The notes beneath the pieces were generated by a model, which did no database searches, was not told the origin of the DNA, and saw nothing but the letters and a program-made list of their open reading frames with translations. This document shows positions 15,915-25,419 of a DNA stretch of 46,969 nt, piece by piece; the stretch's first letter is position 1; every line of letters begins with the position of its first letter. Made by a program: the position numbers and the translations under genes. The DNA is taken from contig PKEA01000008.1 in assembly GCA_002862805.1 (NCBI GenBank), positions 1 to 46,969 of the forward strand, written 5' to 3'. Source of the DNA: Flavobacteriaceae bacterium (GTDB lineage: Bacteria > Bacteroidota > Bacteroidia > Flavobacteriales > Flavobacteriaceae).

Positions 15915-18044
15915 TTAATCCTCCAATAAAACCTCTAAAATAGTAATGGCAGCATCACTAATTTTAGTTCCTGGACCAAAAACAGCAACTGCGCCAGCAT
16001 CGAAAAGGAATTGGTAATCTTGCGATGGAATAACACCACCAACAATAACCATAATATCTTCTCTTCCGTATTTTTTTAATTCTTCAATTACTTGAGGAAC
16101 CAATGTTTTGTGTCCGGCTGCTAATGAAGAAACGCCTAAAATGTGCACGTCGTTTTCCACAGCTTGTTTTGCTGCTTCAGCAGGCGTTTGAAATAACGGA
16201 CCAATATCTACGTCAAATCCAACATCTGCATAACCTGTAGCAACTACTTTGGCTCCACGATCATGTCCGTCTTGCCCCATTTTAGCAATCATAATACGAG
16301 GACGACGACCATCTTTCTTCGCGAAAGCGTCGGCTAATTGTTTTGCTTTTTCAAAGCTTTCATCGTTTTTAATTTCTTTACTGTACACGCCGCTAAAACT
16401 TCTAATTTGTGCTTTATATCTTCCGAATACTTCTTCTAAAGCATCGCTAATTTCACCTAAAGTTGCTCTGTTTCGAGCTGCTTCTACTGCTAAAGATAGT
16501 AAATTATCCTTACCTGTTTTTGCAGCTTCTGTTAATTTAGCTAACGAAGCTTTTACTTTTTCGGTATTTCTTTCACTTTTAATTTTTGCTAATAATTCTA
16601 ATTGCTGTTTGCGCACCATTTGATTGTCTACATCCAAAATATGCAATGGATCTTCTTTCTCTAAACGGTATTTGTTTACACCCACAATAATATCTTGTGT
16701 ACTGTCAATACGCGCTTGTTTACGCGCAGCAGCTTCTTCAATACGTAATTTAGGAATACCTGCATCGATTGCTTTAGTCATTCCGCCAAGCGCTTCTACT
16801 TCTTCAATTAAAGCCCATGCTTTTTCAGCAATTTCAGCCGTTAAACTTTCTACATAATAACTTCCTGCCCAAGGATCAACCGTTTTTGTAATCTTAGTTT
16901 CTTCTTGCAAGAAAATTTGTGTGTTACGAGCAATACGCGCCGAAAAATCGGTTGGTAAAGCAATTGCTTCATCCAATGCATTTGTGTGTAACGATTGTGT
17001 TCCACCAAAAGCCGCCGCAGCAGCTTCAATTGTTGTTCTCGCTACATTATTGAAAGGATCTTGTTCGGTTAAACTCCAACCTGAAGTTTGGCAATGTGTT
17101 CTTAAGGCTAATGATTTTTCGTCTTTTGGGTTGAATTGACTCACTAATTTAGCCCAAATCATTCTACCAGCACGCATTTTAGCGATTTCCATAAAATGAT
17201 TCATTCCAATTGCCCAGAAAAACGAAAGACGAGGAGCGAATGTATCAATATCCATTCCGGCAGCTAAACCGGTGCGAATGTACTCTAAACCGTCTGCTAA
17301 TGTATAGGCCAATTCAATATCGGCAGTTGCACCAGCTTCTTGCATGTGGTAACCCGAAATTGAAATAGAGTTGAATTTTGGCATATTCTTACTGGTGTAT
17401 TCGAAAATATCAGCAATAATTTTCATAGAAGGAGTAGGAGGATAGATGTACGTGTTTCTAACCATAAACTCTTTTAAAATATCATTTTGTATGGTTCCAG
17501 AAAGTAATTTTGGATCAACACCTTGTTCTTCTGCTGCGACTATATAAAATGCCATAATAGGTAAAACGGCACCATTCATAGTCATTGAAACCGACATTTC
17601 TCCTAATGGAATTTGATCGAAAAGAATTTTCATGTCTTCTACAGAATCAATGGCAACACCTGCTTTTCCAACATCACCTACAACGCGTTCATGATCTGAA
17701 TCGTAGCCTCTGTGAGTTGCTAAGTCAAATGCAACAGAAAGTCCTTTTTGCCCAGCGGCTAAATTTCTTCTGTAAAAAGCATTACTTTCTTCTGCAGTTG
17801 AAAATCCAGCATATTGACGAACAGTCCAAGGACGGCGAACGTACATTGTTGAGTAGGGTCCACGTAAATTAGGTGCAAAACCTGCAGCAAAACCAATATG
17901 TTCTAAATTCTCAATATCTTCTTTAGAATAGCTTGATTTTACTTCAATTCCTTCAGCAGTTAAAAAGTTTTCTTTTTCAGTTTGTACTGAATTTTGACTT
18001 TTAGCTTCTGATTTTATTTGTATATGTTGTATGTCTTTTCTCAT
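15915..18044 (-). CDS. scpA: Methylmalonyl-CoA mutase, large (catalytic, B12-binding) subunit
   Basis: Interconverts succinyl-CoA and (R)-methylmalonyl-CoA with adenosylcobalamin; in flavobacteria it links branched-chain amino acid, propionate and odd-chain fatty-acid breakdown to the TCA cycle. The TIM barrel shows [20 protein letters not shown] (CoA site), [20 protein letters not shown] and [12 protein letters not shown]; the C-terminal domain has the cobalamin-His motif [11 protein letters not shown] (DxHxxG) and [12 protein letters not shown]. Length 709 is standard. Starts 3 bases after the small subunit stop. The scpA symbol follows E. coli usage; mutB is the equivalent name. Confidence 0.96.
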   Translation of the reverse strand: MRKDIQHIQIKSEAKSQNSVQTEKENFLTAEGIEVKSSYSKEDIENLEHIGFAAGFAPNLRGPYSTMYVRRPWTVRQYAGFSTAEESNAFYRRNLAAGQKGLSVAFDLATHRGYDSDHERVVGDVGKAGVAIDSVEDMKILFDQIPLGEMSVSMTMNGAVLPIMAFYIVAAEEQGVDPKLLSGTIQNDILKEFMVRNTYIYPPTPSMKIIADIFEYTSKNMPKFNSISISGYHMQEAGATADIELAYTLADGLEYIRTGLAAGMDIDTFAPRLSFFWAIGMNHFMEIAKMRAGRMIWAKLVSQFNPKDEKSLALRTHCQTSGWSLTEQDPFNNVARTTIEAAAAAFGGTQSLHTNALDEAIALPTDFSARIARNTQIFLQEETKITKTVDPWAGSYYVESLTAEIAEKAWALIEEVEALGGMTKAIDAGIPKLRIEEAAARKQARIDSTQDIIVGVNKYRLEKEDPLHILDVDNQMVRKQQLELLAKIKSERNTEKVKASLAKLTEAAKTGKDNLLSLAVEAARNRATLGEISDALEEVFGRYKAQIRSFSGVYSKEIKNDESFEKAKQLADAFAKKDGRRPRIMIAKMGQDGHDRGAKVVATGYADVGFDVDIGPLFQTPAEAAKQAVENDVHILGVSSLAAGHKTLVPQVIEELKKYGREDIMVIVGGVIPSQDYQFLFDAGAVAVFGPGTKISDAAITILEVLLED

Positions 18045-18047
18045 GGC

Positions 18048-19418
18048 TTATTCTTCTTGAGATAAACGTTCTTGTTCTAGTTTTTCGGCTAAACGTTTTT
18101 CGATAATAGGAGTAATTAACGTTTTTCGAGGATTGGTTTTTACAAAAGGGAACAATTCTAAATCGTGTTTCATTTTGTCGTTTTTGTTAGGATATTTATT
18201 GGTTCCTAATAAAACTTCTTTTCCAGAATCAAACAATTCTTGTTCTTTTTGTGCGCTTTCTGAAATTTTTCTTTGAATGGTTCCGTCAATTAATAAGGTG
18301 ATAAACCCGCCTTTTGATTCTATTTTTTTGAATAAATCTAATGCTTTTTCTGCCAATTGATTGGTAAGTGTTTCAATATAATAAGCTCCATCTGCTGGAT
18401 TATCTACCTTATCGAAATAACTTTCGTTTTTTAATACTAATAATTGGTTGCGAGAAATTCTGTCACCAAATTCATTTGTTTTATGATATAAAGCATCATA
18501 AGATAAATTAGAAATGGTATTAGCACCACCAAGAATTGCACTCATGCATTCAGTAGTTGTGCGCAACATGTTTACGTTATAATCGTAAAGTGTTTTATTT
18601 CTTTTTGTTGGAGTTGCTATAATATGGCAATCGAAATTATGATTATATTCGGTAGCTAAAGTGTTGAATAAGATGCGTAAAGCTCTTAGTTTGGCAATTT
18701 CGAAGAAATAATTAGTCCCTATGGCTACTTCAATAACAATAGGCTTTTTTATTTCTTTAATTCGGTTGAAATATTCATTAACATGCGCTAACGTATAAGC
18801 TAATTGTTGCGTCATGTTTGCACCAGCATTTTGATAAGTATTTGCTTGAATAGTTATGCTTGAAGCTACATTAAAATCGTTAACTTTATTTAAGATTTCA
18901 AAATCTTGATCTAGATTGTTAAACCAATTTCCATCTTTTACTAACTGTCCAATAGGATCTGTTTGAAGAAATATTGTTGCATTTTTATCTTTTGAAAAGT
19001 TAGCTATTTTTTGAATAAAACCTAATGAAAGAAACTTTAAATCGAAAAAGTAAGAAGTGTTTTTATTTGGTAAATTATTCATTAAGTCTTCTATACTAAT
19101 GTTCTCATTTTCTATTGTAAAACGAATAGATTCTGCACCTCTTTCAATAGCATTTTTTGCTTTTTTATTTGATTTTTCAACATCAAAAACAAAAATGTCC
19201 TGTAGGATTTTAAAGTTTGATACGTTGGTTTTTATATTGATTGTGTTTTCCAATTCATCTTGATGGTAAAAAGGCTTAACTTTTATTCCTTCAAGACTTT
19301 CCCAAACTAACGTATCATTATAGTCGGCTCCTTTTAATTCAAATTGAATTTTTTGTTTCCATTCTTTCGAAGAAACAGCTTCAAATTCATTAAATAATTG
19401 GTTTTTATTATCTAGCAC
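18048..19418 (-). CDS. Methylmalonyl-CoA mutase, small subunit (short form)
   Basis: Non-catalytic partner with a diverged mutase TIM barrel: FNEFEAVSSKEWKQKIQFEL, LVWESLEGIKVKPFY and LRTTTECMSAILGGANTI align with the same regions in the large subunit. It has 456 residues, whereas actinobacterial MutA has over 600, because the C-terminal cobalamin-like domain is missing: the protein ends shortly after NPRKTLITPIIEKRLAEKLE. The heterodimer with the downstream gene is inferred from the 3-base gap. It begins 24 bases after the FtsB-like gene. Confidence 0.92.
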   Translation of the reverse strand: MLDNKNQLFNEFEAVSSKEWKQKIQFELKGADYNDTLVWESLEGIKVKPFYHQDELENTINIKTNVSNFKILQDIFVFDVEKSNKKAKNAIERGAESIRFTIENENISIEDLMNNLPNKNTSYFFDLKFLSLGFIQKIANFSKDKNATIFLQTDPIGQLVKDGNWFNNLDQDFEILNKVNDFNVASSITIQANTYQNAGANMTQQLAYTLAHVNEYFNRIKEIKKPIVIEVAIGTNYFFEIAKLRALRILFNTLATEYNHNFDCHIIATPTKRNKTLYDYNVNMLRTTTECMSAILGGANTISNLSYDALYHKTNEFGDRISRNQLLVLKNESYFDKVDNPADGAYYIETLTNQLAEKALDLFKKIESKGGFITLLIDGTIQRKISESAQKEQELFDSGKEVLLGTNKYPNKNDKMKHDLELFPFVKTNPRKTLITPIIEKRLAEKLEQERLSQEE

Positions 19419-19442
19419 GGGTTTACAATTTTAGTATTAAAA

Positions 19443-19781
19443 TTAGTTGCTTTTCGTTTCTTGGTCTTCTTCAAATTCAATAAGATAAATATCTTCATTT
19501 TCGCGTTTCATAAAATATTTTTCACGCGCATATTTTTCAATTTGATCACTGTTTTTAAGATGTTTAATCTTTAAACTGTCTTTTTTAATTTCATTAATAT
19601 AATATTGCTTATTGGTTTCTAATTCATCGATTTCTTTATCTAAAATTCTATGTTCTAAATATGAGTAGTTATCTAGAAAAATCATCCAAACAGAAAACAA
19701 TACCAAGACTAAAATGTATCTATTGCCTAGAAATTTTAGAAAAGGGAATTTAGTTAAAATATTTTGAAATCGTTTTTTCAA
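19443..19781 (-). CDS. FtsB/DivIC-type septum formation protein
   Basis: Bitopic division protein expected in the FtsB-FtsL-FtsQ complex that activates septal peptidoglycan synthesis. A short basic cytoplasmic end is followed by one membrane helix (YILVLVLFSVWMIFL, residues ~23-37), a coiled coil (HRILDKEIDELETNKQYYIN and onward) and the family's conserved end KHLKNSDQIEKYAREKYFMK with ENEDIYLIEF. The 112-residue length is typical. Its ATG follows the udk stop directly with no spacer. Confidence 0.88.
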   Translation of the reverse strand: MKKRFQNILTKFPFLKFLGNRYILVLVLFSVWMIFLDNYSYLEHRILDKEIDELETNKQYYINEIKKDSLKIKHLKNSDQIEKYAREKYFMKRENEDIYLIEFEEDQETKSN

Positions 19782-20390
19782 TTACACTAATCTTTGGTTA
19801 ATTACTGCTCTAACTACATCAATAGCAACAGTATTGTATTTATCATTTGGAATTATGATATCGGCATATGCTTTTGTAGGTTCAATAAATTGCTGATGCA
19901 TAGGCTTTAAAGTGTTTTGATAACGACCTAAAACCTCTTCCATATCTCTACCTCTTTCTGCTATATCTCTTTTTAATCTTCTTATTAAACGTTCGTCAGA
20001 ATCTGCATGAACAAACACTTTAATGTCGAACATATCTCTTAATTCAGGATTGGTAAGGATTAAAATTCCTTCAACAATCATTACCTTTCTAGGATGAGTA
20101 ATGATGCAATCATCAGTTCTATCATGAGTTACAAAAGAGTAAACGGGCTGTTCAATAGTTTTACCTGCTTTTAAATCTTTTAAATGCGCTACTAATAAAT
20201 CAAAATCAATAGCTCTAGGATGGTCAAAATTTATTTTTGTACGTTCTTCGTAACTTAAATGATGTGTTTCTTTATAGTAAGAGTCTTGAGATATAATTCC
20301 TACTTCCGTTGCGGGTAATTCGTTCATAATTTGGTGAACTACTGTTGTTTTTCCACTTCCAGTACCTCCGGCAATTCCAATGATTAACAT
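19782..20390 (-). CDS. udk: Uridine kinase
   Basis: Phosphorylates uridine and cytidine in pyrimidine salvage. MLIIGIAGGTGSGKTTVVHQ holds the P-loop; SQDSYYKE and FDHPRAIDFDLL are the nucleoside-binding region; YSFVTHDRT, VEGILIL and DERLIRRLKRDIAERGR complete the kinase core. An in-frame ATG 30 bases upstream (20420) exists, but the extra residues (MIKFVKNNTT) are unlike the family, and a TAAATTTG -7-like element lies between the two ATGs at 20408-20415, so the inner ATG is preferred. First gene of the udk-FtsB-mutase unit. Confidence 0.94.
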   Translation of the reverse strand: MLIIGIAGGTGSGKTTVVHQIMNELPATEVGIISQDSYYKETHHLSYEERTKINFDHPRAIDFDLLVAHLKDLKAGKTIEQPVYSFVTHDRTDDCIITHPRKVMIVEGILILTNPELRDMFDIKVFVHADSDERLIRRLKRDIAERGRDMEEVLGRYQNTLKPMHQQFIEPTKAYADIIIPNDKYNTVAIDVVRAVINQRLV

Positions 20391-20471
20391 AGTTGTATTA
20401 TTTTTGACAAATTTAATCATTTTGAATTTAATTATGGATGATATTTTTTTCTAAAAAAACAACTTAATAAT

Positions 20472-20501
20472 TTGTAGATGTAATTTATAGCAGTATATTT
20501 G
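20472..20501 (+). promoter_or_regulatory. Promoter of tRNA-Pro
   Basis: TTG (20472-20474), 19 bases, TATATTTG (20494-20501): an exact match to the Bacteroidota sigma-A consensus TTG-N19-TAnnTTTG, 12 bases before the mature tRNA. Confidence 0.85.
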
Positions 20502-20513
20502 CACTCGCTAATA

Positions 20514-20588
20514 CGGGGTGTAGCGTAGCCCGGTCATCGCGCCTGCTTTGGGAGCAGGAGGTCGCAGGTTCGAATCCTGCCACCCCGA
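20514..20588 (+). tRNA. tRNA-Pro (anticodon TGG)
   Basis: The acceptor stem CGGGGTG pairs perfectly with CACCCCG, discriminator A; D arm GCG-TAGCCCGGTCATC-GC; anticodon stem CCTGC/GCAGG around loop TTTGGGA gives anticodon TGG; T arm GCAGG-TTCGAAT-CCTGC. The CCA end is not encoded. The gene stands alone between its own promoter and terminator. Confidence 0.97.
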
Positions 20589-20589
20589 C

Positions 20590-20625
20590 AAAAGTCTTGC
20601 ATTAATTTGTGAGACTTTTTCTTTT
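20590..20625 (+). terminator. Terminator after tRNA-Pro
   Basis: AAAAGTCT (20590-20597) pairs with AGACTTTT (20612-20619), extended inward by wobble and Watson-Crick pairs to ~12 bp, followed by a T-rich tail. Starts one base after the tRNA. Confidence 0.8.
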
Positions 20626-20738
20626 ATATCATTTTCTCATTTTTATGGTTATTGTTTGTAAAATGATTACATTTCAGTTTTCTAAAAAATATTTATTTAA
20701 TGTATTGTGATTTTAAATAAATAGTAAATAGTAATTAC

Positions 20739-22931
20739 ATGAATACAATTCGTAAAATTTCTCTTTTTTTCTTTTTTCTTTTTTTCTTATTTACAGGAAG
20801 TATACAATCTCAAAATAAAGAGATTGATAGTTTAAAAAATGAATTGAAAATTCACAAAGAAAAAGATACAATTCGTGTTAAACTGTTAAACTATTTAGCG
20901 TTTCATAATTATAGAAACAATCCACCAGAAGCTACAACTTATGTTGAAGAAGCACTAAAATTAGCTTATGAAATAAAATCTGAAAAAAGTATTGCTCAAA
21001 GCTTATATATTAAAGGATTTGTTTACATGGAGCAAGCTAATTTTGAAGTTGCAATTAATAACTTAAATAATGCATTAAAACATTATACAACTTTAAAAGA
21101 TTTAAAAGGTATAGAAAAATGTAAAAATGTCTTTGGTATTTTATATTCCTATAAAGGAGATTTTAAACTTTCTTTAAAAAGTTATGAAGAAGGAAAAGCA
21201 ATTGCAGAAAAATTAGAGGATAAAAATAGTGTTGACAGGTATTTATATAATATTGGTAATGTTTATTTGAATACTGGAGAGTATCAAAAAGCAAAAGATA
21301 ATTTTAAAGAATCTTTAAACATAAACAAAAAAGAAAAAGATTCTCTTGGGATGTTTAGTAACCTAAATTCTATTGCAAATGTGTATTATGAACAAGGAAA
21401 TTATCCTTTATCGATAAAATACCACAATCAATCCTTATACATTGCTCAAAAGATTAAAGATTCTATTGGCATATTTCGGTCGTATAATAATATTGGAAAT
21501 GTATACAGAGCTCAAAGACTGAATGATAAAGCATTACTTTACTACAACCAAGCATTAACCATAAAAGCAGCAAGTTTTAATATTAAAAATATAACGGCTT
21601 TAAAAAACAATATTGCAGGAATTTTTTATGATAAGAAAGATTACAAAAGTGCAGAAACTTATTATTTAGAATCTATTGCTTTAAGTAAAAAAATTGATGA
21701 TAAAATGAATTTAACTACTGCTATTAATGGACTTGGATTTATTTACTTAGACACAAAAAAGGATGCTAAAGCTTTAAAGTTTTTTAAAGAAGCTTTAGAA
21801 ATAAATGCATTAGATTATACTTCCCTCAATTTATTAGATTCCTATCATGGTTTGACAGAAACGTATTTTGACAGTAAAAATTACGAATTAGCTTTAACTA
21901 ACGCTAATAAATTAGTTAAACTGGCTAAAGAAAATAATGTACTTTTTCATAAAAAAAACGCATATAATATACTCTATAGAATTTATAAAACTAAAGGTGA
22001 TTATAAAAAAGCATTTCAAAATCATGAACAATATAAAATTGTCAGTGATAGTCTTTTAAATGAAGATAATATTAAAAAAATTGCAGAAATAGAATTCGAA
22101 TATAAATACAAGAACGAACTAGAAAATGCCGAAAAAAGAGAAATAAAACTAACTAAAACGGTTAAAACTACAACACAAGATTTAGAAAAATCACAGCGCA
22201 ATTTACTATTGGGTATTATTACATTTTTAGCCGTTGCAATGGTTTTAGGGAGTATTATTTTCTATTTAAAATTAAGAAATTCAAAAGCTAAAACGCAAAA
22301 TATTATTACTGAGCAAAAGTTACTGCGTACCCAAATGACACCTCATTTTATTTTTAATTCACTATCTGTGTTACAAGGCATGATTTTAAACAAAGAAGAA
22401 TCAAAGTCGGTGAATTATTTGTCAAAGTTCTCAAAATTATTACGTATTACTCTTGAAAATTCAAGAGATAAAACCGTTTTACTAAGTCAAGAATTAGAAG
22501 CGGTTGATAATTATTTATCACTTCAAAATATTGAAAATGATAAGATTAGTTTTAAGCTTTCAGTTGATGACATTGTAAATGCTAATAAAATAAAAGTGCC
22601 ACCAATGCTCATTCAACCGTTTGTTGAAAATGCAATTGAACATGCTTTTAAAAACCAAAAAGAAAATTGTAGTATAGAAATTAAGCTTACATTAGTTGAT
22701 TCAAAACTAATTTGCGAGATTTTAGATAACGGAATTGGTATTGATTCGAGTGAGCGAAATCAAAATAAGAATAAAAAATCATTGGCAACAAAAATTACTT
22801 CTGAACGTTTACAATATTTGTCAAAAGATTTTAAAATGAAAGGTTCTATTACTATTAAAGATAGAAGTAAATATAACGAACAAGGTACAAAAGTAACCAT
22901 TCAAATACCTTTTTTAAAACAAGAAGCATAA
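20739..22931 (+). CDS. TPR sensor histidine kinase of the LytS/YehU type
   Basis: Senses an unknown signal in the periplasm and phosphorylates the adjacent LytTR regulator. Order: signal peptide (~1-24); about eight TPR repeats (~60-430), e.g. DRYLYNIGNVYLNTGEYQKA and GIFRSYNNIGNVYRAQRLND; coiled coil; one membrane helix (LLLGIITFLAVAMVLGSIIF, ~490); the His_kinase domain QMTPHFIFNSLSVLQGMI with H536 as phospho-acceptor; then a HATPase with N-box PPMLIQPFVENAIEHAFKN and DNGIGID. Length 730. Stop and next start share a base (TAATG), so kinase and regulator are coupled. No strong promoter was found upstream. Confidence 0.94.
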   Translation: MNTIRKISLFFFFLFFLFTGSIQSQNKEIDSLKNELKIHKEKDTIRVKLLNYLAFHNYRNNPPEATTYVEEALKLAYEIKSEKSIAQSLYIKGFVYMEQANFEVAINNLNNALKHYTTLKDLKGIEKCKNVFGILYSYKGDFKLSLKSYEEGKAIAEKLEDKNSVDRYLYNIGNVYLNTGEYQKAKDNFKESLNINKKEKDSLGMFSNLNSIANVYYEQGNYPLSIKYHNQSLYIAQKIKDSIGIFRSYNNIGNVYRAQRLNDKALLYYNQALTIKAASFNIKNITALKNNIAGIFYDKKDYKSAETYYLESIALSKKIDDKMNLTTAINGLGFIYLDTKKDAKALKFFKEALEINALDYTSLNLLDSYHGLTETYFDSKNYELALTNANKLVKLAKENNVLFHKKNAYNILYRIYKTKGDYKKAFQNHEQYKIVSDSLLNEDNIKKIAEIEFEYKYKNELENAEKREIKLTKTVKTTTQDLEKSQRNLLLGIITFLAVAMVLGSIIFYLKLRNSKAKTQNIITEQKLLRTQMTPHFIFNSLSVLQGMILNKEESKSVNYLSKFSKLLRITLENSRDKTVLLSQELEAVDNYLSLQNIENDKISFKLSVDDIVNANKIKVPPMLIQPFVENAIEHAFKNQKENCSIEIKLTLVDSKLICEILDNGIGIDSSERNQNKNKKSLATKITSERLQYLSKDFKMKGSITIKDRSKYNEQGTKVTIQIPFLKQEA

Positions 22932-23668
22932 TGAAATCAATAATAGTTGAAGATAAAGAATACATTAGAAAAGGATTAATTAGTCTTATTTCTAGTATTG
23001 ATGCTGATATTGAAATAATAGGAGAATGCGAATCGGTTGAAGAAGCTGTTATAGTTGCGAAAACTTGTAAACCCGAGTTGGTTTTTTTAGATATTAATTT
23101 ATCTGATGGAACCGCTTTTGATTTTTTAGAAAAAATTGATGTTATCGATTTTAAAATTATTTTCATAACGGCTTACGAAGAATATGCTTTAAAAGCCTTA
23201 AAAATTGGGGCAGTTGATTATTTACTAAAACCAGTCGATGTTGAAGAACTTAAAATTGCTTTAGAAAAAGTAGCTAAATTGACTGCTGCCGATCAAAAAA
23301 ATCAAATAGTAAAGGCAAAACAAGTATTTAATAATGAAGGCAATCATTTGATTTTGTCTTTTCAAGACAGTTACCAAGTAATCAATTTAGACGAATTAAT
23401 TTACTGTGAATCTGATAAAGGATATACCACTTTTTATTGTAGCGATGGTAACAAATATTTAGTTTCCAAAACACTAAAAGATTTTGAAGAACGCTTATTA
23501 GAAGCAAATTTTCAACGACCACATCAATCGTTTATGATTAATATGAAGTTTGTCGATAAATATGATAAATCAGGTACTATTTATTTAAAAAACGGAACTA
23601 AAATCCCTGTGTCTTCTCGAAAAAAAGAAAGCTTCCTATCTTCATTATTCAATTGGAATAAGAAATAA
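22931..23668 (+). CDS. LytTR-family response regulator
   Basis: DNA-binding partner of the preceding kinase. Receiver domain (1-~120): acidic pair E7/D8 in IVEDKEY, phospho-acceptor D54 in LVFLDINLSDG, ITAYEEYALKALKIGAVDYL with the conserved Thr, and LKPVD with the Lys. LytTR domain (~145-245): LNFQDSYQVINLDELIYCES-like strand entry, GYTTFYCSDG, RPHQSFMINMKFVDKYDKSG and IPVSSRKKESF. LytTR proteins bind pairs of ~9-bp direct repeats about 21 bp apart; such a repeat lies 39 bases after this gene. Confidence 0.95.
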   Translation: MKSIIVEDKEYIRKGLISLISSIDADIEIIGECESVEEAVIVAKTCKPELVFLDINLSDGTAFDFLEKIDVIDFKIIFITAYEEYALKALKIGAVDYLLKPVDVEELKIALEKVAKLTAADQKNQIVKAKQVFNNEGNHLILSFQDSYQVINLDELIYCESDKGYTTFYCSDGNKYLVSKTLKDFEERLLEANFQRPHQSFMINMKFVDKYDKSGTIYLKNGTKIPVSSRKKESFLSSLFNWNKK

Positions 23669-23706
23669 CCTTCATCTTTTTAAATCAAATTTTCAGTAAG
23701 CTTTAA

Positions 23707-23744
23707 CGAATATCGATTGGTAGTAATCGAATATTGGTTTGGTA
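23707..23744 (+). promoter_or_regulatory. Candidate LytTR operator (direct repeat, 21-bp period)
   Basis: Two similar units: CGAATATCGATTGGTA (23707-23722) and CGAATATTGGTTTGGTA (23728-23744), starts 21 bp apart, i.e. two helical turns on the same face. They lie just upstream of a weak promoter-like TACCTTTA (23768-23775) and a lipoprotein gene, the position of an activator site. The units do not match the published LytTR consensus closely, so assignment rests on spacing and location. Confidence 0.4.
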
Positions 23745-23800
23745 TTTCATAGTGTGTTTTCAAAAATTACCTTTAACTATTAATCGTTAAAAAAAACATT

Positions 23801-24454
23801 ATGAAAATTAAAAATTTAACACTGTCAATTTTATTAATTTCCTTACTATCATTAAGTTGTAGTAGTGATGATGAAGGAACTCCTAAAACTTTAGTAAACT
23901 ATACGGTAACTATACAATCAGACGCTACTACTGGAAAAGATGCAGCTCTAGGTTCTGCTGCACCAGATACAAATTATGGTACTCATACAGATTTTATGTC
24001 AAATAAATTTAGTGCTGGTACTGTAAGAAGTCTTATTCGTTTTGATTTTTCAAGTATACCAACTGATGCTATTGTAAATAGTGTGCATGCCTCTTTTTAT
24101 TCCTATGTGTCTCCAAGTAATGGCAGCAACTTTATAGGAAAAGGAGAAAGTTATTTACAAAAAGTTGATGCTGCTTGGGATGAAACTACAGTAACTTGGA
24201 ACAATCAGCCAACAAGTTCAATAGATAACCAAGTGTATCTAGCAAATGCTGCAAGCGCTGTTCAAGATTATTTAGATCTTGATATTACGGCAACTGCTGC
24301 AGGAATGATAAATGATCCTGCTACAAACCACGGTTATGTTCTTAGACTTGTTGATGAAACTGTAAGTAATAATAAATTAATCTTTGGGTCAAGTGATAAT
24401 ACAAATGCTAGTTTGCATCCAAAAGTTGTGGTAGAATATTCGGTTTATGAGTAA
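23801..24454 (+). CDS. DNRLRE-domain surface lipoprotein
   Basis: Signal peptide II with lipobox LSLSC (Cys at ~20) followed by SSDDEG, which resembles the acidic export signal for surface display in flavobacteria. The rest (~35-217) is one DNRLRE domain: SDATTGKDAALGSAAPDTNY, RSLIRFDFSSIPTDAIVNS, the signature AWDETTVTWNNQPTS, and the final HPKVVVEYSVY. These beta-sandwich domains occur in secreted and surface proteins and carbohydrate-acting enzymes; no catalytic domain is attached here. First gene after the LytTR regulator, with a candidate operator 57 bases before its ATG; likely co-transcribed with the next lipoprotein. Confidence 0.85.
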   Translation: MKIKNLTLSILLISLLSLSCSSDDEGTPKTLVNYTVTIQSDATTGKDAALGSAAPDTNYGTHTDFMSNKFSAGTVRSLIRFDFSSIPTDAIVNSVHASFYSYVSPSNGSNFIGKGESYLQKVDAAWDETTVTWNNQPTSSIDNQVYLANAASAVQDYLDLDITATAAGMINDPATNHGYVLRLVDETVSNNKLIFGSSDNTNASLHPKVVVEYSVYE

Positions 24455-24473
24455 AAGAAATTAAAAAAATATC

Positions 24474-25334
24474 ATGAAAAAAGTAATTAAAAAAAGCTAT
24501 TTAGTAGCTGCAGTTTTATTAGCAACAATAGTAAGCTGCAATAGCGATGATGATACATCAGCAACTCCAATTAATATAGAAAATTTAGAAGTAACAATCG
24601 ATGAAAACCCAACAAATGGTCAAATTATTGGTACAGTTCAAAGTAATAGTAATGATGCGTTAACCTATAATATTACAACGCAAACACCAGCAGGAGCCTT
24701 GAGTATTAATGCTGCTACAGGAGAATTATTAGTAGCAGATGCTTCCTTTTTTGACTACGAAGTAAATCCTACAATAACTGCAACTATTTCTGTTTTAGAG
24801 GCAACAAATTCAGGAACGGTAACGATTAATCTTAATGACTTAAATGAAGTGGGTGAATATAAATTTGGAGGAGTGATTTTTTGGGTAAATCTTTTGGGTA
24901 ATGAAGGATATTCTGTGGCTATGGATAACCAAAGTGCTGCTGCTCCTTATGGATGTTTGCATACAGCTACAGGTGCTACAGCTACAGCTATTGGAACTGG
25001 TCAAGCTAATACTAATGCTATTCTATCTATTTGTACAACATCTGGGACAGCTGCAGATTTGGTAGATAATTTGAATACTAATGGGTATGATGATTGGTTT
25101 TTGCCAAGTCAAGATGAAATGAGAGAAATTATGAATAATATGATTATAATTAATACAACTCTAACAAATAACGGAGGAGCTGCTTTCTCAGTCGCTAATG
25201 CAAATTATTGGACTTCTACCGAGTCTACAGCTGCTGAAGCTAGAGTATATAATTTTACAAATGATTGGTTTCCTACTGATTATAAATCTAATCTTCATCC
25301 AGTTAGAGCTGTAAGAGCTTGGTCAGATTTTTAA
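24474..25334 (+). CDS. Surface lipoprotein with cadherin-like and DUF1566 (Lcl) domains
   Basis: Lipobox TIVSC (Cys ~22) followed by NSDDDTSA, an acidic surface-export signal. Residues ~38-120 resemble one cadherin repeat (VTIDENPTNGQIIGTVQSNS, LSINAATGELLVAD, FDYEVNPTITATISV), and ~127-286 form the DUF1566/Lcl fold: FGGVIFWVNLLGNEGYSVAM, GYDDWFLPSQDEMREI, ANYWTSTES and LHPVRAVRAW. Lcl-type domains occur in collagen-like adhesins and many bacteroidete surface proteins; adhesion or ligand binding is inferred. It follows the DNRLRE gene by 19 bases. Confidence 0.86.
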   Translation: MKKVIKKSYLVAAVLLATIVSCNSDDDTSATPINIENLEVTIDENPTNGQIIGTVQSNSNDALTYNITTQTPAGALSINAATGELLVADASFFDYEVNPTITATISVLEATNSGTVTINLNDLNEVGEYKFGGVIFWVNLLGNEGYSVAMDNQSAAAPYGCLHTATGATATAIGTGQANTNAILSICTTSGTAADLVDNLNTNGYDDWFLPSQDEMREIMNNMIIINTTLTNNGGAAFSVANANYWTSTESTAAEARVYNFTNDWFPTDYKSNLHPVRAVRAWSDF

Positions 25335-25370
25335 TTCATTCACGAAAAAATAGTTTAACCGATCAAATTT

Positions 25371-25390
25371 GTTATTTTTATAAAAATAAC
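25371..25390. repeat. Perfect A+T-rich palindrome
   Basis: GTTATTTTTA joined to its exact inverse TAAAAATAAC, 36 bases after the DUF1566 stop. It could be a weak terminator for the lipoprotein unit or an operator for the next gene; no T run follows, so terminator activity is doubtful. Confidence 0.35.
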
Positions 25391-25419
25391 AGCCAAAATA
25401 AACATTAAACTTTAAACCA

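Noticed and set aside
20739..22100. DNA repeats in the TPR region of the sensor kinase as a repeat array
   Set aside because: The repetition is at the protein level (TPR); no near-identical DNA units or CRISPR-like spacing.
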